Translations under genes and position numbers: made by a program
Source: Rickettsiales bacterium
GTDB taxonomy: Bacteria; Pseudomonadota; Alphaproteobacteria; TMED127
Direction: 5' to 3'
DNA: 17,918 bases
Assembly: GCA_002690875.1 (NCBI GenBank)
Contig: NZGH01000012.1
Location: forward strand, 1 to 17,918
Shown: positions 15,639 to 17,918 of the stretch, in pieces
Layout of the letters: each line of letters opens with the position of its first letter
Numbering within the stretch: position 1 is the stretch's first letter
The notes under the pieces: generated by a model
Databases searched by the model: none
Told to the model about the DNA's origin: nothing
The model's input: the letters and a program-made list of their open reading frames with translations, nothing else

Positions 15639-16091
15639 CTATATTAAAATTAAGTTTTTTATAAATATTATAAAAAAAATAGTTATTATGCCTGCAAAAA
15701 CATCATCTGCCATCACCCCAAAAGCTCCAGGTAATAATTCTAATTTATTTATTGGATATGGTTTAAAAATATCCAAAAATCTAAAAATTAAAAAGGATAT
15801 CAAACTTAGTTCGATACTTATTCCAACAAAACACATAGCAAAAAATTGGCCGGCAACTTCATCTATTACAACTTCAGGCGGATCTTTTTTATTTGAAAAC
15901 TTTAAATAATGTGCAGTTAAAAAAAACCCAACTAAAGTTATTAAAAATGCCAATAAAAAAGTGTAGAAACCTCCTAATACAAAATTAACAATATATCCAA
16001 TTATTAGCGCAATAAAAGATGCATATGTTCCTGAACCTTTAAAATAACCAATGGGGCCTAGTGTAACAAAAAAAATTAAAGTTTTAGTCAT
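15639..16091 (-). CDS. pgpA: Phosphatidylglycerophosphatase A
   Basis: Removes phosphate from phosphatidylglycerophosphate to give phosphatidylglycerol, the last step of that branch of phospholipid synthesis; inner membrane. At 150 residues it has the size of bacterial PgpA. Visible: N-terminal GPIGYFKGSGTYAS (12-25, family PGTxGS region with S in place of P), the metal-site motif KDPPEVVIDEVAGQ (69-82), FRFLDIFKPYPI (103-114), and GVMADDVFAG (125-134), with three to four hydrophobic segments between them. The start ATG shares one base with the uppS stop (TAATG), so translation is coupled. Placement between uppS and the WaaL-like gene is not the arrangement I would expect, since PgpA usually sits with other genes; the role call itself is secure. 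Confidence 0.92.
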   Translation of the reverse strand: MTKTLIFFVTLGPIGYFKGSGTYASFIALIIGYIVNFVLGGFYTFLLAFLITLVGFFLTAHYLKFSNKKDPPEVVIDEVAGQFFAMCFVGISIELSLISFLIFRFLDIFKPYPINKLELLPGAFGVMADDVFAGIITIFFIIFIKNLILI

Positions 16092-16816
16092 TAATAATTT
16101 GGGCTTGAAACATTTGCTCCAAATGTTCTTTTGCGATTTGAATACTCAATTATCGCCTCTAAAAGGCTTTGTTTATTGAAGTCTGGCCAAAGAATATTTG
16201 AAAAAATTATTTCTGAATAACTTAGTTGCCAAAACATAAAATTTGAAATTCTTTTTTCACCACTAGTTCTTATTAATAAATCTATATCAGAAACATTTGA
16301 AGATATGAGATTATTTCTTATTGTCCCTTCTGAAATAGTTTCTGCATTTAGGACTCCTTTTTCAATAAGCTTAGCTATTTTTTTTGTTGCATAAGTAATA
16401 TCCAGTTTAGCCCCATAGTTTATAGCAATATTGAGAGTTAATTTAGAATTATTTTTTGTTAAGTTTTCTGAATAACTTAATAATTTTTTTAATTTATCAT
16501 CAAAACAACTTGTTTCTCCTATATATTGAATTTTTATATTTTGTGAGTTTATTTCAGCAATTTCTGATTTTAGAGTTCTTTCAAATAGCTTTTGTATATT
16601 ATTAACTTCTTTAATACTTCTAGACCAATTTTCTGTAGAAAATGCAAAAATTGTTAGTTCTTTTATGTTAAATTCAACCGAGGATATTATAATTTCTTTT
16701 AGAGTTTTAATGCCACTTTTGTGTCCAGCGTAAGGCTGAAGTCCTCTTTTTGAGGCCCATCTCCTATTGCCATCCATTATTAAAGCTACATGATTAGGAA
16801 AATTATTTTTAGTCAT
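16091..16816 (-). CDS. uppS: Undecaprenyl diphosphate synthase (cis-prenyltransferase)
   Basis: Extends farnesyl diphosphate with isopentenyl diphosphate in cis to undecaprenyl diphosphate, the lipid carrier for peptidoglycan and lipopolysaccharide glycans; cytoplasmic, membrane-associated dimer. 241 residues, normal length. Visible: HVALIMDGNRRWA (9-21, catalytic D15), the basic/His diphosphate region down to GHKSG (31-35), FAFSTENW (57-64), and the C-terminal IRTSGEKRISNF (182-193) with WPDF (210-213). Start: ATG 16816 is preferred over an in-frame TTG two codons upstream; neither has a strong ribosome site. In many alphaproteobacteria uppS is followed by cdsA; here pgpA follows with a one-base overlap, then a WaaL-like gene, tying carrier synthesis to its use. 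Confidence 0.95.
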   Translation of the reverse strand: MTKNNFPNHVALIMDGNRRWASKRGLQPYAGHKSGIKTLKEIIISSVEFNIKELTIFAFSTENWSRSIKEVNNIQKLFERTLKSEIAEINSQNIKIQYIGETSCFDDKLKKLLSYSENLTKNNSKLTLNIAINYGAKLDITYATKKIAKLIEKGVLNAETISEGTIRNNLISSNVSDIDLLIRTSGEKRISNFMFWQLSYSEIIFSNILWPDFNKQSLLEAIIEYSNRKRTFGANVSSPNY

Positions 16817-16859
16817 TTTCAATTATTTAATATTTTATAAAAAATAATACTAGTTTTTA

Positions 16860-16888
16860 ATTATAGATAGCAATAAATTCTTATTTAA
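16860..16888 (-). promoter_or_regulatory. Candidate promoter for uppS-pgpA-waaL
   Basis: On the minus strand a perfect TATAAT reads at 16865-16860, with TTAAAT (three of six consensus positions) at 16888-16883, 17 bases upstream. A start near 16853 would give a leader of about 37 bases to the uppS ATG. It lies in the 79-base gap after ccrM. I saw no convincing ccrM terminator hairpin there, so read-through from ccrM is also possible. Confidence 0.3.
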
Positions 16889-16895
16889 TTAATTT

Positions 16896-17918
16896 TTATG
16901 CCAATTGTTTTCTAAGCTCATCTCTGAGGTTATTTATTGAAACAAAACTTCCTTTTCTTTTAACATGCCAGAATGTCCAACCATTACATGCTGTTAAACC
17001 CTGAACATTAGCACCTACAAAATGAATGGATCCTTTAGATTCATTTGATATAATACTTCCATCTGCTCTGACTTTAGCATACCACCTTTTTCGTCCATCA
17101 AATAAAACTTCGCCTGGCGATACTAATCCTCTTTCAATTAATTGGCCAAATGGTATCCTTGGTTCTTCTTTATTAGACTTGAGTATTTCTAAATCATCTT
17201 CATTTAAAATGTTTGTATTATCAATGCGTTTATGAGATTCATAAATGTAGGTTTCATTCTCTTCTATTCCAATCCACCTTCTTCTTAATTTTTTTGCTAC
17301 TGCTCCAGTTGTTCCTGAACCAAAAAATGGGTCTAAAACTATGTCATTCACATTTGAATTTGATAATATTACTCTTGATAAAAGACTTTCAGGTTTTTGA
17401 GTAGAATGAACTTTTTTGTCATCCTTTTTAATTCTTTCTTTTCCATTACATATTGGTAAAAACCAGTCAGATCGCATTTGAAGATCGCCATTAATACTCT
17501 TCATCGCCTTATAATTAAAAGTATATTTGGACTTTTGATTTTTCGAAGCCCAAATTAGAGTTTCATGAGCATTTGTATATCTCATACCTCTAAAATTTGG
17601 CATGGGATTTGTTTTTCTCCAAATAATATCATTGAGTATCCATAAACCTAAGTCTTGCATAATTTTACCGATTCTAAATATATTATGATAAGAACCAATT
17701 ATCCAAATTGATCCGTTTGGTTTTAAAATTCTTTTACATTCCGAAATCCAATTTTCAGAAAATTCATCGTATTCTTTGAAAGAAGAAAATTTATCCCATT
17801 CATCGAACACACCATCAACTTCAGTATTATCCGGTCTATTTAATTTCTTTTTTAATTGCAAGTTATAAGGAGGATCCGCAAAAACCAAGTCTATGCTTTC
17901 GTCAGGAAATGATTTTAA
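16896..17918 (-). CDS. ccrM: CcrM-type adenine-N6 DNA methyltransferase (GANTC), 5' end outside the window
   Basis: Cell-cycle-regulated methyltransferase that in alphaproteobacteria methylates adenine in GANTC after replication. 340 residues are visible and the frame remains open to the window edge; the residues before the catalytic motif read LKSFPDESIDLVFADPPYNL, as in CcrM, so a start at the TTG within it (17888) would be false. Known CcrM proteins are about 350-370 residues, so perhaps 15-30 are missing. Visible: DPPYNLQL catalytic motif, RPDNTEVDGVFDEWD, HSTQKPESLL, and the SAM motif LDPFFGSGTTGAVAKKL; motif order is that of the beta class. The C-terminal domain runs from IPFGQLIERGLVSPGEVL to GANVQGLTACNGWTFWHVK, the alphaproteobacterial CcrM DNA-recognition domain. 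No partner endonuclease is seen, as expected for an orphan methylase. Confidence 0.95.
   Translation of the reverse strand, partial: LKSFPDESIDLVFADPPYNLQLKKKLNRPDNTEVDGVFDEWDKFSSFKEYDEFSENWISECKRILKPNGSIWIIGSYHNIFRIGKIMQDLGLWILNDIIWRKTNPMPNFRGMRYTNAHETLIWASKNQKSKYTFNYKAMKSINGDLQMRSDWFLPICNGKERIKKDDKKVHSTQKPESLLSRVILSNSNVNDIVLDPFFGSGTTGAVAKKLRRRWIGIEENETYIYESHKRIDNTNILNEDDLEILKSNKEEPRIPFGQLIERGLVSPGEVLFDGRKRWYAKVRADGSIISNESKGSIHFVGANVQGLTACNGWTFWHVKRKGSFVSINNLRDELRKQLA

Noticed and set aside
16817..16895. Possible ccrM terminator hairpin
   Set aside because: The gap is A/T runs only; I found no stem of useful length with G/C pairs followed by a T-run.
17886..17888. Start of the methyltransferase at the TTG at 17888
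   Set aside because: The frame is open further upstream and the upstream residues match the CcrM family, so the codon is internal leucine.
1..17918. CRISPR arrays, transposases, tRNAs, integrases or phage genes
   Set aside because: No regularly spaced direct repeats, tRNA-like cloverleafs or mobile-element protein motifs were seen, and the gaps are too short to hold them.

Overview
The window looks like chromosomal DNA from an AT-rich, streamlined alphaproteobacterium. A marine group such as Pelagibacterales/SAR11 or the HIMB59 lineage would fit, but I cannot place it more exactly from sequence alone. The alphaproteobacterial call rests mainly on a CcrM-type adenine methyltransferase with its characteristic C-terminal domain at the right edge. 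The streamlining call rests on packing: with the starts chosen here only about 321 of 17918 bases (about 1.8%) lie outside genes. No gap exceeds 100 bases, and several neighbours overlap. I saw no tRNA, rRNA, insertion sequence, phage gene, CRISPR array or large repeat.

Layout. (1) The 3' part of a Tas-like aldo/keto reductase (+) ends one base from a convergent pair (-) made of ugd and a DUF218/ElyC-like membrane protein. (2) A 99-base divergent gap separates ugd from galU (+), which overlaps a phosphoglucomutase/phosphomannomutase gene. Together these make the sugar nucleotides UDP-glucose and UDP-glucuronate and interconvert hexose phosphates. (3) On the minus strand, a ribokinase-like PfkB kinase is followed by a DUF3445 protein of the heme-dependent oxidative N-demethylase family. 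(4) A 92-base divergent gap leads into a tightly packed plus-strand run: malate synthase G (glcB), an Atg22/UMF1-type MFS transporter, a WaaE/LgtF-like GT2 glycosyltransferase, a GT4 glycosyltransferase, GDP-mannose 4,6-dehydratase (gmd) and an FkbM-family methyltransferase. (5) The last third is on the minus strand: ccrM (5' end outside the window), uppS, pgpA and an O-antigen ligase/polymerase family protein.

How the genes fit together. Most of the window serves the cell envelope. GalU, Ugd, the hexose-phosphate mutase and Gmd supply activated sugars. The two glycosyltransferases assemble a lipopolysaccharide core or surface glycan. FkbM may methylate a sugar. UppS makes the undecaprenyl carrier, and the WaaL-like protein transfers or polymerises the glycan in the periplasm. 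The ElyC-like protein belongs to a family linked to undecaprenyl-phosphate and envelope homeostasis. Set among these are unrelated metabolic genes (glcB and its overlapping transporter; the ribokinase/DUF3445 pair) and the cell-cycle methylase.

I do not see a clearly new system. The points most worth a second look are the ribokinase and orphan DUF3445 pair, the overlap of glcB with an uncharacterised transporter at the head of a glycan cassette, and uppS joined to pgpA.
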